NCBI RefSeq assembly: GCF_018604545.1
Contig: NZ_CP075896.1
Span: 6,386,001-6,450,000, forward strand
Length of the DNA stretch: 64,000 nt
Origin: Streptomyces koelreuteriae
Lineage (GTDB): Bacteria; Actinomycetota; Actinomycetes; Streptomycetales; Streptomycetaceae
Direction: 5' to 3'
Notes under the pieces: generated by a model
Seen by the model: only the letters and a program-made list of their open reading frames with translations
What the model was told of the DNA's origin: nothing
The model's database searches: none
Part shown: piece by piece, positions 16,301-23,611 of the stretch
Layout of the letters: each line of letters opens with the position of its first letter
Numbering within the stretch: the first letter of the stretch is position 1
Position numbers and translations under genes: made by a program

Positions 16301-16651
16301 GGGCTCCCCGGCGGGGGCGTCGGCCGCCTGGAGGGAACGGGGCAGCGCGTACGGCCCGGACCGCTCCAGCGTCCGCACGGTCACCGGCAGCCCGCCGAAC
16401 GCCTCCCGCGCCCCCTGCTCCACCGCCCGCCGCGCCGCCTCCCGCCGCTCCCGGGGCACGTCCGCCTCGACGACCAGGGAGGCGGAGGCCGCGGCCCGTC
16501 CGTCCAGGGCGCCGCGCAGCGCCGCGTCCCCGACGGAGCCGGAGAAGGCGGCGAGGGCGGCGAGCACCGAGGTGGTCAGCAGTACGGCGAGCAGGGCGGC
16601 CACGAGAAGCAGCCGATGCGCACGCAGGCGCAGCAGCAGTAAGCCCGTCAC
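13316..16651 (-). CDS. FtsX-like ABC permease, large
   Basis: This is a second long permease, 1111 residues, with the same plan: an N-terminal membrane segment (LLLVAALLAVLLTTSVLAAL) right after the start, a large extracellular domain, a central FtsX group (LLRARGGSRGRIAGLAALEA), another extracellular domain, and a C-terminal FtsX group (FAVLRALGAPRRDLARLVA). GTG 16651 is preferred over an ATG at 16702 because GGGGGAAGA lies just upstream and the protein then begins at the membrane segment as in relatives. It is first in the operon and diverges from another ATPase gene at 16791. Two different large permeases suggest a heterodimer with the ATPase at 9623. Confidence 0.85.
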   Translation of the reverse strand: MTGLLLLRLRAHRLLLVAALLAVLLTTSVLAALAAFSGSVGDAALRGALDGRAAASASLVVEADVPRERREAARRAVEQGAREAFGGLPVTVRTLERSGPYALPRSLQAADAPAGEPDLTHLAALDRSRIRLVSGGLPGPAPTAQGEAVPVALPEAAADRLKLRPGARVTLTDRLGGKPLRVRVTGVYRAADSADPYWQADILGGQGVRTVAFTTYGPLLADASALASGRVTADGTGWVATADYRTVTTDGIGALRAAAVRATGALREDPALGGDADVRTELPEVLDRTGRSLLVARSTLMIVSVQLVLLAGYALLLVARLLDGERAGETELLRARGGSRGRIAGLAALEALLLAVPAAVCAALLSGPLARLLARWSSLEGIGLRLDAVPAGRVWLVAGGVAAACAVAVVAPALAATAGTPVRLRRVRATASAAPVRAGADVALLLIAGVAYWQLDRQTDATGGGVLSRDRAGDLGIDPLLVAAPALALLAGTVLTLRLLPLAARLAERRSASGRGLPAALAGWQFSRRPLRGAGPVLLLVIAVATGMLAIGHGASWDRSQDDQADFRTGAAVRVLDYRPGSPGQTGLYAALPGARDAAPAHRAALALSGDREATVLALDTAHAGEGMLMRGDLADEPPATLLRALAPPARDARRAVRLPDGTRRLALDARITDAQARTGRSPSGRAPQLTVVVEDRYGIGYRLGAGNVPVDGRVHRITLDLDVTATGRRAAPAGPLRLTGLQLDDTSPVGRSEKHRFTVERLLATGRDGSARTVPVPAGTRWQGQEVVTENGEVVSRGAAKPAVAGDAPLTVSYGTGAGRDENFIAPSIYTVGVTTAGARAPKELAAVATRDFLRAAGAEPGDTVDVPLSGEQLRVRIVRAVEELPTAATDLAGETVNGGALLLDLRAVDAVLAQRSSAPLSPTEWWVSAAPGKADEVAAALRARPDLGPNQVLVRDETAAELLRDPLGAGPRSALTAVAVAAALLAAGGFAVSAAGARRERSAEFAVLRALGAPRRDLARLVATEQSLLIGVGLLAGLGLGTVLTRAVVPLIVLTSGAGRPVPPVLVELPLFQVVLLLAGVAAPLLLITVASALRRAEPAVALRHQGED

Positions 16652-16754
16652 TCTTCCCCCACCCCGTCGGCCCAGCCGCTCTTCCCCCAACCCGGCATGC
16701 ATATCACGGAGTTACCGGCCAGGCACGTGAGTTCGAATCCGGGTTGTTCCACTC

Positions 16755-16782
16755 TTGACCATCCGGACCGGTTCCGTATGGG
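16755..16782 (+). promoter_or_regulatory. Candidate promoter giving a leaderless transcript
   Basis: TTGACC at 16755-16760 and TATGGG at 16777-16782 are separated by 16 bases, close to the HrdB-type consensus. Initiation would fall at about 16789-16791, on the start codon of the ATPase gene, which has no clear Shine-Dalgarno sequence. Confidence 0.4.
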
Positions 16783-16790
16783 ATGCGGTG

Positions 16791-17522
16791 ATGACCGAGA
16801 ACACCAGCCCGGGCTCCGGCGCCGCCCTCGCCGACGACACGTCCGCCGAGCAGATGCTGCGGGTGGAGGACCTGCGGCACTCCTACGGCACGGGTGCCGC
16901 GACCGTGCACGCGCTGCGCGGCGCCTCCTTCACCGTCCGGCGCGGCGAACTGGTCGCCCTCAAGGGCCGCTCGGGCTCCGGCAAGACGACGCTGCTCCAC
17001 ATGATCGGCGGCCTGGACTCCCCGCAGAGCGGCCGTGTCGTCGTGGGCGGCACCGACCTGTCCGCGCTGAGCGGGAGCGAGCTGCTGGAACTGCGCCGGG
17101 ACCGGATCGGCTTCGTCTTCCAGTCCTTCGGGCTGATCCCCATCCTCACCGCCGCCGAGAACGTGGGCGTCCCGCTGCGGCTGCGCCGGGCCGAGCCACG
17201 CGAACGCGAGAAGCGGGTCGCGCTGCTCCTGGCCCTGGTCGGTCTCGCCGGACACGAGACCCAGCGGCCCGCCGAGCTCTCCGGCGGACAGCAGCAGCGG
17301 GTCGCCATCGCCCGGGCCCTCGCCAACCGCCCGGCCCTGCTGCTCGCCGACGAGCCGACCGGCCAGCTCGACGCCGCGACCGGCCTGGCGGTGATGGAGC
17401 TGCTGCGGGCCGTGGTCCGCAGCGAGGGCGTCACGGCCCTGGTCGCCACCCACGACCCCCAACTCCTCGGCCTGGCCGACCGGGTGCTGGAACTGAGCGA
17501 CGGAGTGGTCGCCGAGGAGTGA
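16791..17522 (+). CDS. ABC transporter ATP-binding protein
   Basis: The 243-residue ATPase is of the LolD/MacB class: Walker A GRSGSGKTT at 59-67, signature LSGGQ at 163-167, Walker B LLLADE at 183-188, and a switch histidine in VATHDPQ. It diverges from the permease operon, so it could be an alternative or additional motor for those FtsX permeases; no permease lies on its own strand. ATG 16791 is chosen over a TTG at 16755, which falls in a -35-like sequence. No Shine-Dalgarno is visible, in line with a leaderless transcript. A VWA protein gene follows after 12 bases. Confidence 0.88.
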   Translation: MTENTSPGSGAALADDTSAEQMLRVEDLRHSYGTGAATVHALRGASFTVRRGELVALKGRSGSGKTTLLHMIGGLDSPQSGRVVVGGTDLSALSGSELLELRRDRIGFVFQSFGLIPILTAAENVGVPLRLRRAEPREREKRVALLLALVGLAGHETQRPAELSGGQQQRVAIARALANRPALLLADEPTGQLDAATGLAVMELLRAVVRSEGVTALVATHDPQLLGLADRVLELSDGVVAEE

Positions 17523-17534
17523 GAAGGTGGGGCC

Positions 17535-18278
17535 ATGGTCGCGATCAGTCTGAGCAAGGTCCAGCAGACCGCTCCCGCGCTGGTGAACCTCTACAAGAGC
17601 GCCGGGGTGTCCCTCACGAAACACGGCCTCGACGGGCTGCGGGCCGCGGTCTACCTCGTGGTCGACCACTCCGGCTCGATGCGGCCGTACTACAGGGACG
17701 GCAGCGTGCAGGCGCTCGCCGACCGGGTGCTCGGACTGTCGGCGCACCTGGACGACGACGGCACCGTGCCGGTTGTGTTCTTCTCCACCGACGTCGACGC
17801 CGAGACCTCGATCGCCCTGGCCGACCACCAGGGGCGGATCGACCGGATCGTGGCCGGGCTCGGGCACATGGGCAAGACCAGCTACCACCTGGCCATGGAC
17901 GCCGTCATCGACCACTACCTCGACAGCGGCGCGACCGAGCCCGCCCTCGTGATCTTCCAGACCGACGGCGGCCCCCTCAGCAAGCTCGCCGCCGAGCGGT
18001 ATCTGTGCAAGGCGGCGAGGCTTCCGCTGTTCTGGCAGTTCATCGGCTTCGGCGACCCGGACAGCAAGCAGTTCGACTTCCTGCGCAAGCTGGACGAGCT
18101 GGCCGTGCCGGGCAAGCGGGTCGTCGACAACGCCGGGTTCTTCCACGCGGGTGAGGATCCGCGGAGGGTGCCGGACGCCGAGCTGTACGACCGGCTGGTG
18201 GGCGAATTCCCGAAGTGGCTGGTGGCCGCGCGGGCCCAGGGCATCGTGCCGGCCCAGGGGACCGTGCCGCCGGTCTGA
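17535..18278 (+). CDS. VWA domain-containing protein (TerF-like)
   Basis: The 247-residue soluble protein is mostly a von Willebrand A domain. The metal-ion site motif DHSGSM lies at 44-49 and the domain ends with SFLRKL-like helices near 190. The pattern (short helical N terminus, DHSGSM, IGFGDPDSKQFDFLRKLDEL) is that of VWA proteins linked to tellurium-resistance/stress TerD systems, but no ter genes are nearby. It has no signal peptide and is likely cytoplasmic, binding a partner through a Mg-dependent surface. A good GAAGGTGG site precedes the ATG, and the 12-base gap to the ABC ATPase suggests co-transcription. The real function is unknown. Confidence 0.82.
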   Translation: MVAISLSKVQQTAPALVNLYKSAGVSLTKHGLDGLRAAVYLVVDHSGSMRPYYRDGSVQALADRVLGLSAHLDDDGTVPVVFFSTDVDAETSIALADHQGRIDRIVAGLGHMGKTSYHLAMDAVIDHYLDSGATEPALVIFQTDGGPLSKLAAERYLCKAARLPLFWQFIGFGDPDSKQFDFLRKLDELAVPGKRVVDNAGFFHAGEDPRRVPDAELYDRLVGEFPKWLVAARAQGIVPAQGTVPPV

Positions 18279-18389
18279 GCCCGGAGCGGTCACCCGCTCG
18301 TCCCCTTGGCCTATCCCTCCTTACGCCCCATTTGCACCGTCGCGATGCCGTGCCACGCTGGGAAGGATCCGACGGGGAGGCGACGACGT

Positions 18390-20048
18390 ATGGGCGACGA
18401 CGGCGCACGACGGGTGTACGGGACGGCCTCCGCTCGCAGGAGACCGCCCGCCGGCAAGGGCGAGCATCTCGCCGACTGGGCGGACGGGCGGCTCGGGCTC
18501 TACGGGCTGGCCAGGGCCAACATGCGCAAGGTCTTCCCCGACCACTGGTCCTTCATGCTGGGCGAGGTCACCCTCTACAGCTTCATCGTGCTGATCCTCA
18601 CGGGCGTCTACCTCACCCTGTTCTTCGAGCCGAGCATGCAGGAGGTCGTCTACAACGGCTCCTACACGGAGCTCAACGGCGTGCTCATGTCCAGGGCCTT
18701 CGAGTCCACCCTGGACATCAGCTTCGATGTGCGCGGCGGGCTGCTGATCCGCCAGATCCACCACTGGGCGGCGCTGGTCTTCATCACCGGCATGCTGGTG
18801 CACATGATGCGGGTGTTCTTCACGGGCGCCTTCCGCAAGCCGCGCGAGCTCAACTGGCTCTTCGGCTGGACCCTGCTGATGCTCGGCATCATCACCGGCC
18901 TGACCGGCTACTCGCTCCCCGACGACCTGCTCTCCGGCACCGGCATCCGCTTCGCGCAAGGCGCGATCCTGTCGATCCCGATCGTCGGGACGTATCTGTC
19001 GTTCTTCCTCTTCGGCGGGGAGTTCCCGGGCGACGACATCATCTCCCGGCTGTACCCGGTCCACATCCTGCTGCTGCCCGGCATCATGCTGGGCCTGGTC
19101 ACCGCCCATCTGATCCTGGTCTTCTACCACAAGCACACCCAGTTCCCGGGCCCCGGACGCAAGGAGCGGTCCGTCGTCGGGATGCCCTTCCTGCCGGTCT
19201 ACATGGCCAAGGCGGGCGGCTTCTTCTTCCTCGTCTTCGGCGTCCTGACGGTGATGGGCGCGCTCGCCCAGATCAACCCCGTGTGGGCCTTCGGCCCCTA
19301 CCGCCCCGACCTAGTCACCACCGGTGCCCAGCCCGACTGGTACCTCGGCTTCTCCGAGGGCCTGATCCGGGTGATGCCGGGATGGGAGATCAACCTCTGG
19401 GGGCACACGCTCGTCCTCGGCGTGTTCATCCCCTTCTCGCTCTTCCCGCTGATCCTGCTCGCCCTCGGCCTCTATCCCTTCATCGAGGCGTGGATCACCG
19501 GCGACAAGCGCGAGCACCACATCCTGGACCGGCCGCGCAACGCGCCCGTGCGCACCGGCCTCGGCGTGGCCTGGCTGACCCTGTACGCGGTGCTGCTGAT
19601 CGGCGGCGGCAACGACATCGTGGCCACGCATCTGCATCTGTCCATCAATGTGATCACCTGGTTCGTGCGGATCGGCGTGTTCGTGCTGCCGGTCGTCGCC
19701 TTCATCGTCACGAAGAAGATCTGCATGGGCCTCCAGCGCCGCGACCGAGCCAAAGTCCTGCACGGCAGGGAGACGGGCACGATCAAACGGCTGGCGAACG
19801 GCGAGTACATCGAACTGCACGAGCCCCTCGCGCAGAGCGAGCTGTTCACCCTCACCCAGCACGAGCAGAACCCGCCGTACGAGATCGGGGCCGAGGTCGA
19901 CGCGGGCGGGGTCCGCCGCAAGGTCAGACGCTCCGAGCGGCTGCGGGCCCGGCTCGCGAAGGCCATGTTCGGGCCCGACGCGCGGATCGAGAAGCCGACG
20001 GTGGAGGAGTACCGGGAGATCACCAGCGGCGATCACCAGCCGCACTGA
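18390..20048 (+). CDS. Cytochrome b subunit of a bc complex (QcrB paralogue)
   Basis: The 552-residue membrane protein carries the two haem-binding helix pairs: His124/His138 in helix B, and His225/His240 in helix D with the b6f/actinobacterial spacing. It has the quinol-site PDWY at 315-318 and the long cytoplasmic C-terminal tail typical of actinobacterial QcrB. It would oxidise menaquinol in the membrane. It stands alone: no qcrC, qcrA or oxidase genes are nearby, so it is probably a second copy beside the main qcrCAB operon, which is inference. ATG 18390 follows GGGGAGG; an upstream frame from 18306 is not credible. Its last 29 bases overlap the convergent acyl-CoA dehydrogenase gene. Confidence 0.9.
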   Translation: MGDDGARRVYGTASARRRPPAGKGEHLADWADGRLGLYGLARANMRKVFPDHWSFMLGEVTLYSFIVLILTGVYLTLFFEPSMQEVVYNGSYTELNGVLMSRAFESTLDISFDVRGGLLIRQIHHWAALVFITGMLVHMMRVFFTGAFRKPRELNWLFGWTLLMLGIITGLTGYSLPDDLLSGTGIRFAQGAILSIPIVGTYLSFFLFGGEFPGDDIISRLYPVHILLLPGIMLGLVTAHLILVFYHKHTQFPGPGRKERSVVGMPFLPVYMAKAGGFFFLVFGVLTVMGALAQINPVWAFGPYRPDLVTTGAQPDWYLGFSEGLIRVMPGWEINLWGHTLVLGVFIPFSLFPLILLALGLYPFIEAWITGDKREHHILDRPRNAPVRTGLGVAWLTLYAVLLIGGGNDIVATHLHLSINVITWFVRIGVFVLPVVAFIVTKKICMGLQRRDRAKVLHGRETGTIKRLANGEYIELHEPLAQSELFTLTQHEQNPPYEIGAEVDAGGVRRKVRRSERLRARLAKAMFGPDARIEKPTVEEYREITSGDHQPH

Positions 20049-20982
20049 CGACCAGGGCCCGGCACTCCCCGGGGTCGCCCCAGGCGGTGCGCAGGGCCCG
20101 GGCCTTGGTCAGCCACAGCGACAGGTCGCACTCCGCCGTGTAGCCGATCGCGCCGTGCAACTGCAGCGCGGTGCGCGCGGTGCCGTACGCCGCCTCGCAC
20201 GCGGTGACCTTGGCGGCGGCGACATCGGCGGGGCGCATGGTCAGCGCGGCGCCGAACACCAGCGGACGCGCGAACTCCAGGGCGATCCTCGCGTCGGCCA
20301 GCCGGTGCCCGACCGCCTGGAACGAGCCGACCGGCACCCCGAACTGGCGGCGCTGCTTGACGTACGCGACGGTTCTGTCGAGCAGCGCGAGGCCCACGCC
20401 GAGGGCCTGGGCGGCGGTGGCGAGCCGGGCCCAGACGAGGGCCTGGTCCGTGGCCGCGTCGACGACTTCGCCGCCGGGGGCGAGGGGGGTGAGCCGACGG
20501 GCCGGGTCGAGTGAGGGGCGGACGGGGCCGTGGCCGGGGGAGAGTCGGATGCCGTCGGGGGTTAGGGCGAGGCGGAGGGTGGCGGCGTCGCCGTCGAGGG
20601 CGTAAGCACCCTCTGGCGCCACCGTCGCCATCGTCTCCCCGGCCGCGAGTCCCGGCAGCAGCCGCTTGGCGATCCCCGGGCCGGCCCCCGTGAGCAGCAC
20701 CGCCGCCGTGATCGTCTCGACCAGCGGGCCGGGCACCGCGTGACGGCCCAACTCGACGAATGCGACGGCCAGTTCGACGGGAAGCGGCCCCAGCCCCTCG
20801 TACGCCTCGGGGACCGCCAGCGCGAACACGCCCGCCTCCGCGACCCTGGACCACAGCGCCCGCCCGCTCGCATGCTCGCCCCGGCTCCATTCCCGCACCA
20901 CCGCCGGTGTACCGGCCGCCGTCAGCAGGGCGTCCAGGGAGGCGGCGAAGGCGCGTTGCTCGGGATCGAGGAGAAAGCGCAT
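20020..20982 (-). CDS. Acyl-CoA dehydrogenase, short form (FadE32/FadE33-like)
   Basis: The 320-residue flavoprotein has an acyl-CoA dehydrogenase fold shorter than the usual 380, like FadE32 and FadE33 of the Mycobacterium tuberculosis KstR2 regulon, which act as heteromers in steroid ring C/D degradation. Recognisable parts are FALAVPEAYEGLG in the N-terminal helical domain, QRRQFGVPVGSFQAVGH in the C-terminal domain and QLHGAIGYTAECDLSLWL near the end. The ATG at 20982 overlaps the last base of the upstream dehydrogenase gene (TGATG), so the two are translationally coupled. Its 3' end overlaps the convergent cytochrome b gene by 29 bases. Confidence 0.85.
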   Translation of the reverse strand: MRFLLDPEQRAFAASLDALLTAAGTPAVVREWSRGEHASGRALWSRVAEAGVFALAVPEAYEGLGPLPVELAVAFVELGRHAVPGPLVETITAAVLLTGAGPGIAKRLLPGLAAGETMATVAPEGAYALDGDAATLRLALTPDGIRLSPGHGPVRPSLDPARRLTPLAPGGEVVDAATDQALVWARLATAAQALGVGLALLDRTVAYVKQRRQFGVPVGSFQAVGHRLADARIALEFARPLVFGAALTMRPADVAAAKVTACEAAYGTARTALQLHGAIGYTAECDLSLWLTKARALRTAWGDPGECRALVVSAAGDRRW

Positions 20983-22121
20983 CAGCGGCGCCCCTTCGGC
21001 AGACCGAGCAGGCGCTCGGCGATGATGTCGCGCTGGATCTCGTTCGTGCCGGCATAGAGGGGACCGGCGAGCGCGAAGACGTACCGCTCCGCCCAGTCGG
21101 TGTCCGCCAGCTCGCCCTCCGGGCCGAGGAGGTCGAGGGCCGTCTCCTGCAGCGCGATGTCCAGCTCGGACCAGAAGACCTTGTTGAGACTCGACTCCGG
21201 GCCGACCGCCTCGCCCTCCAGGAAGCGGGAGGCCGCCGCGTACGTGAAGAGCTGGTAGGCCCGGGCGCCGATCAGCGTGTCGGCCACCCGGTCCCGCGCG
21301 GACACCGGAGCGCCCCGCTCCCGCCACAGCACCTCCAGTCGCCGCGCGGCGGCGAGGAACCGGCCGGGGGAGCGGAGCATCAGCCCGCGTTCGTTGCCCG
21401 CCGTCGCCATCGCGATCCGCCAGCCCTGGCCCGGGGCCCCGATCACGTCCTCGTCGGGCACGAAGACCTCGTCCAGGAACAGCTCCGCGAACGCCGGCTT
21501 GCCGTCGAGCCGGGCGATCGGGCGGACCGTGACACCGGGGGCGTCCAGGCCGAACATGAGGTACGTCAGCCCCTGGTGGGGCTTCGGGGCCTCCGGGTCG
21601 CTGCGGAACAGGCCGAACGCGCGGTCGGCGAACGCGGCCCGCGAGGACCAGGTCTTCTGCCCGCTCAGCAGCCAGCCGCCGTCGGTGCGCACGGCCTTCG
21701 CCCGCAGCGACGCCAGGTCCGAACCGGCCTCGGGCTCCGACCAGGCCTGCGCCCAGATCACCTCGCCGCAGGCCATCGCGGGCAGCACCCGGGCCCGCTG
21801 CTCCCCGGTGCCGTGGTCGAGGAGGGTCGGGGCGAGCAGATGGATGCCGTTCTGGCTGACGCGCCCCGGGGCGCCCGCAGCGTAGTACTCCTCCTCGAAG
21901 AGCAGCCACCGCAGCAGCCCGGAGTCCCGCCCGCCGTACGCCGACGGCCAGTTGACCACCGACCAGCCATCCGCAGCCAGCTCCGCCTCCCAGGCGCGGT
22001 GCGCGGCGAAACCCTCCGCCGTCTCCAGCGAGGGCAGCGGTTCGCGCGGCACGTGCGCGTGCAGCCACTCCCGCACCTCGGTACGGAACTCCTCGTCCGC
22101 GGGGGACAACGCGAGGTCCAC
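20982..22121 (-). CDS. fadE30: Acyl-CoA dehydrogenase (FadE30-like)
   Basis: This 379-residue protein resembles remembered FadE30, the dehydrogenase that acts early on HIP-CoA in steroid ring C/D breakdown. Shared blocks are AEGFAAHRAWE, YGGRDSGLLRWLLFEEEYY, WAQAWSEPEAGSDLASLR, GQKTWSSRAAF, and the C-terminal YAGTNEIQRDIIAERLLGLP. It binds FAD and dehydrogenates an acyl-CoA thioester. The GTG at 22121 sits behind AAGGAGG; upstream frames have no support. It diverges from the ipdF-type gene with only 48 bases between starts, which hold the KstR2-like palindrome, so both directions are probably controlled together. Confidence 0.88.
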   Translation of the reverse strand: MDLALSPADEEFRTEVREWLHAHVPREPLPSLETAEGFAAHRAWEAELAADGWSVVNWPSAYGGRDSGLLRWLLFEEEYYAAGAPGRVSQNGIHLLAPTLLDHGTGEQRARVLPAMACGEVIWAQAWSEPEAGSDLASLRAKAVRTDGGWLLSGQKTWSSRAAFADRAFGLFRSDPEAPKPHQGLTYLMFGLDAPGVTVRPIARLDGKPAFAELFLDEVFVPDEDVIGAPGQGWRIAMATAGNERGLMLRSPGRFLAAARRLEVLWRERGAPVSARDRVADTLIGARAYQLFTYAAASRFLEGEAVGPESSLNKVFWSELDIALQETALDLLGPEGELADTDWAERYVFALAGPLYAGTNEIQRDIIAERLLGLPKGRR

Positions 22122-22139
22122 GACCGCTCCTCCTTCCCT

Positions 22140-22153
22140 AACAAGTGTTTGGT
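22140..22153. promoter_or_regulatory. KstR2-type operator, site 1
   Basis: AACAAGTGTTTGGT matches the mycobacterial KstR2 motif AnCAAGnnCTTGnT at all but one defined position. It lies in the 48-bp divergent region between the fadE30-like and ipdF-like genes, at the foot of a -10-like TAGGTT (22153-22158). A second copy of the same design is at 28147-28160. The regulator is encoded at 22974. Confidence 0.65.
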
Positions 22154-22169
22154 AGGTTAGCGTGAGCCC

Positions 22170-22958
22170 ATGACAGACGTCGAGAGTCCGACGTACGTGC
22201 CCGGTCACGGCCTGCTGAAAGGCCGGACCGCCGTCGTCACCGCGGCGGCGGGCGCGGGGATCGGCGGGGCCACGGCGCGGCGCCTCCTGGAGGAGGGCGC
22301 ACGCGTGCTGATCAGCGACGCGCACGCGCGGCGGCTCAAGGACCACGAGGCGGAACTGGCCGCCGAGTTCGGGGCGGCCTCGGTCGCGGCCGTGCCCTGC
22401 GACGTCACCGACGAGACGCAGGTGCGCGCGCTCTTCGAGGCGGCCGTACGGGAGCACGGACGCCTCGACGTCGTGGTCAACAACGCCGGACTGGGCGGCA
22501 CCGCACAGCTCGTCGACATGACCGACGACCAGTGGTCCCGTGTCCTGGACGTCACGCTGAACGGCACCTTCCGGTGCGTGCGGGCCGCCCTCCGCCATAT
22601 GAAGGACACCCGGGGCGGCGTGATCGTCAACAACGCCTCCGTCGTCGGCTGGCGCGCCCAGGCCGGACAGGCCCACTACGCCGCCGCCAAGGCCGGAGTG
22701 ATGGCGCTGACCCGCTGCGCGGCCGTCGAGGCGGCCGACTACGGGGTCCGGGTCAACGCCGTGGCACCCAGCCTCGCCCTGCACCCGCACCTGGTGAAGG
22801 TGACCACGCCCGAACTGCTCGCCGAACTGACCGCACGCGAGGCCTACGGGCGCCACGCCGAGCCCTGGGAGGTGGCCAACGTGATCGTGTTCCTGGCCTC
22901 CGGCTACTCCTCGTACATGACGGGCGAAGTGGTCTCCGTCAGCAGCCGGCACGCCTAG
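22170..22958 (+). CDS. ipdF: SDR-family oxidoreductase (IpdF-like)
   Basis: The 262-residue short-chain dehydrogenase has the cofactor loop TAAAGAGIG at 24-32, NNAG at 104-107, catalytic Ser157, Tyr170 and Lys174. Length and N terminus (GHGLLKGRTAVVTAAAG) fit IpdF, the enzyme oxidising the 5-hydroxyl of a HIP-CoA intermediate in steroid ring C/D catabolism. It is first of a plus-strand operon with kstR2 (15 bases later) and fadA6. Its ATG is very close to the predicted transcription start and has no Shine-Dalgarno sequence, so it may be nearly leaderless. The exact substrate is inferred from cluster context. Confidence 0.85.
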   Translation: MTDVESPTYVPGHGLLKGRTAVVTAAAGAGIGGATARRLLEEGARVLISDAHARRLKDHEAELAAEFGAASVAAVPCDVTDETQVRALFEAAVREHGRLDVVVNNAGLGGTAQLVDMTDDQWSRVLDVTLNGTFRCVRAALRHMKDTRGGVIVNNASVVGWRAQAGQAHYAAAKAGVMALTRCAAVEAADYGVRVNAVAPSLALHPHLVKVTTPELLAELTAREAYGRHAEPWEVANVIVFLASGYSSYMTGEVVSVSSRHA

Positions 22959-22973
22959 GACGACAATGGACCC

Positions 22974-23588
22974 GTGCCTCCTACGAAGAAGAAGCCCCAG
23001 GTGACCGCAGCGCCCGCCCGTCGCAGCGAACTCCTCGGCACCGCCGCCGAGGTCTTCGCCGAGCAGGGCTACAACGCCACCACCGTCCGCAAGATCGCGG
23101 ACCACGCGGGCATGCTCGCGGGCAGCCTCTACTACCACTTCGACTCCAAGGAATCGATGCTGGAGGAGATCCTGCGCACCTTCCTCGACGAGCTCTGGGA
23201 CGGCTACGACGCCGTCCTGGACGCCGGGCTCGGCCCCCGCGAGACGCTTCAGGCACTGGTCACCGAGTCGTTCCGGGAGATCGACCGGCACCGCCCGGCC
23301 GTCGCGATCTACCAGAAGGAGAGCAAGCAGCTCGTGGCGCAGGAGCGGTTCGCGTTCCTCGCCGAGTCACAGCGCCGATTCGAGAAGGCGTGGCTGTCCA
23401 CCCTGGAGCGCGGCGTCGCCGAGCGCGCCTTCCGCGCCGACCTCGACGTCCGGCTCACCTACCGGTTCGTGCGCGACACGGTCTGGGTCGCCGCGTCCTG
23501 GTACCGCCCGGGCGGACAGCACAGCCCGGAGGAGATCGCCCGGCAGTACCTCTCGATGGTGCTGGACGGGATCGCCGTACGCGAATAG
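22974..23588 (+). CDS. kstR2: TetR-family regulator, KstR2-like
   Basis: The 204-residue protein has a TetR helix-turn-helix (about residues 15-60: ATTVRKIADHAGMLAGSLYYHF) and a ligand domain closely resembling remembered KstR2 of mycobacteria, with DLDVRLTYRFVRDTVWVA and WYRPGG in the same order. KstR2 represses ring C/D steroid genes and is released by HIP-CoA. The start is a GTG. It lies inside the operon it should control (ipdF-kstR2-fadA6), implying autoregulation through the operator at 22140. The second matching palindrome at 28147 would extend control to the whole cluster. Confidence 0.88.
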   Translation: MPPTKKKPQVTAAPARRSELLGTAAEVFAEQGYNATTVRKIADHAGMLAGSLYYHFDSKESMLEEILRTFLDELWDGYDAVLDAGLGPRETLQALVTESFREIDRHRPAVAIYQKESKQLVAQERFAFLAESQRRFEKAWLSTLERGVAERAFRADLDVRLTYRFVRDTVWVAASWYRPGGQHSPEEIARQYLSMVLDGIAVRE

Positions 23589-23611
23589 CCCTCAACTGTC
23601 AGGGAGTTGCC

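Noticed and set aside
16722..16750. A tRNA-like T-loop (GTTCGAATCC) between the permease and ATPase genes
   Set aside because: The flanking bases cannot form a T stem, and no acceptor or anticodon stem is present; at most a tRNA remnant or chance.
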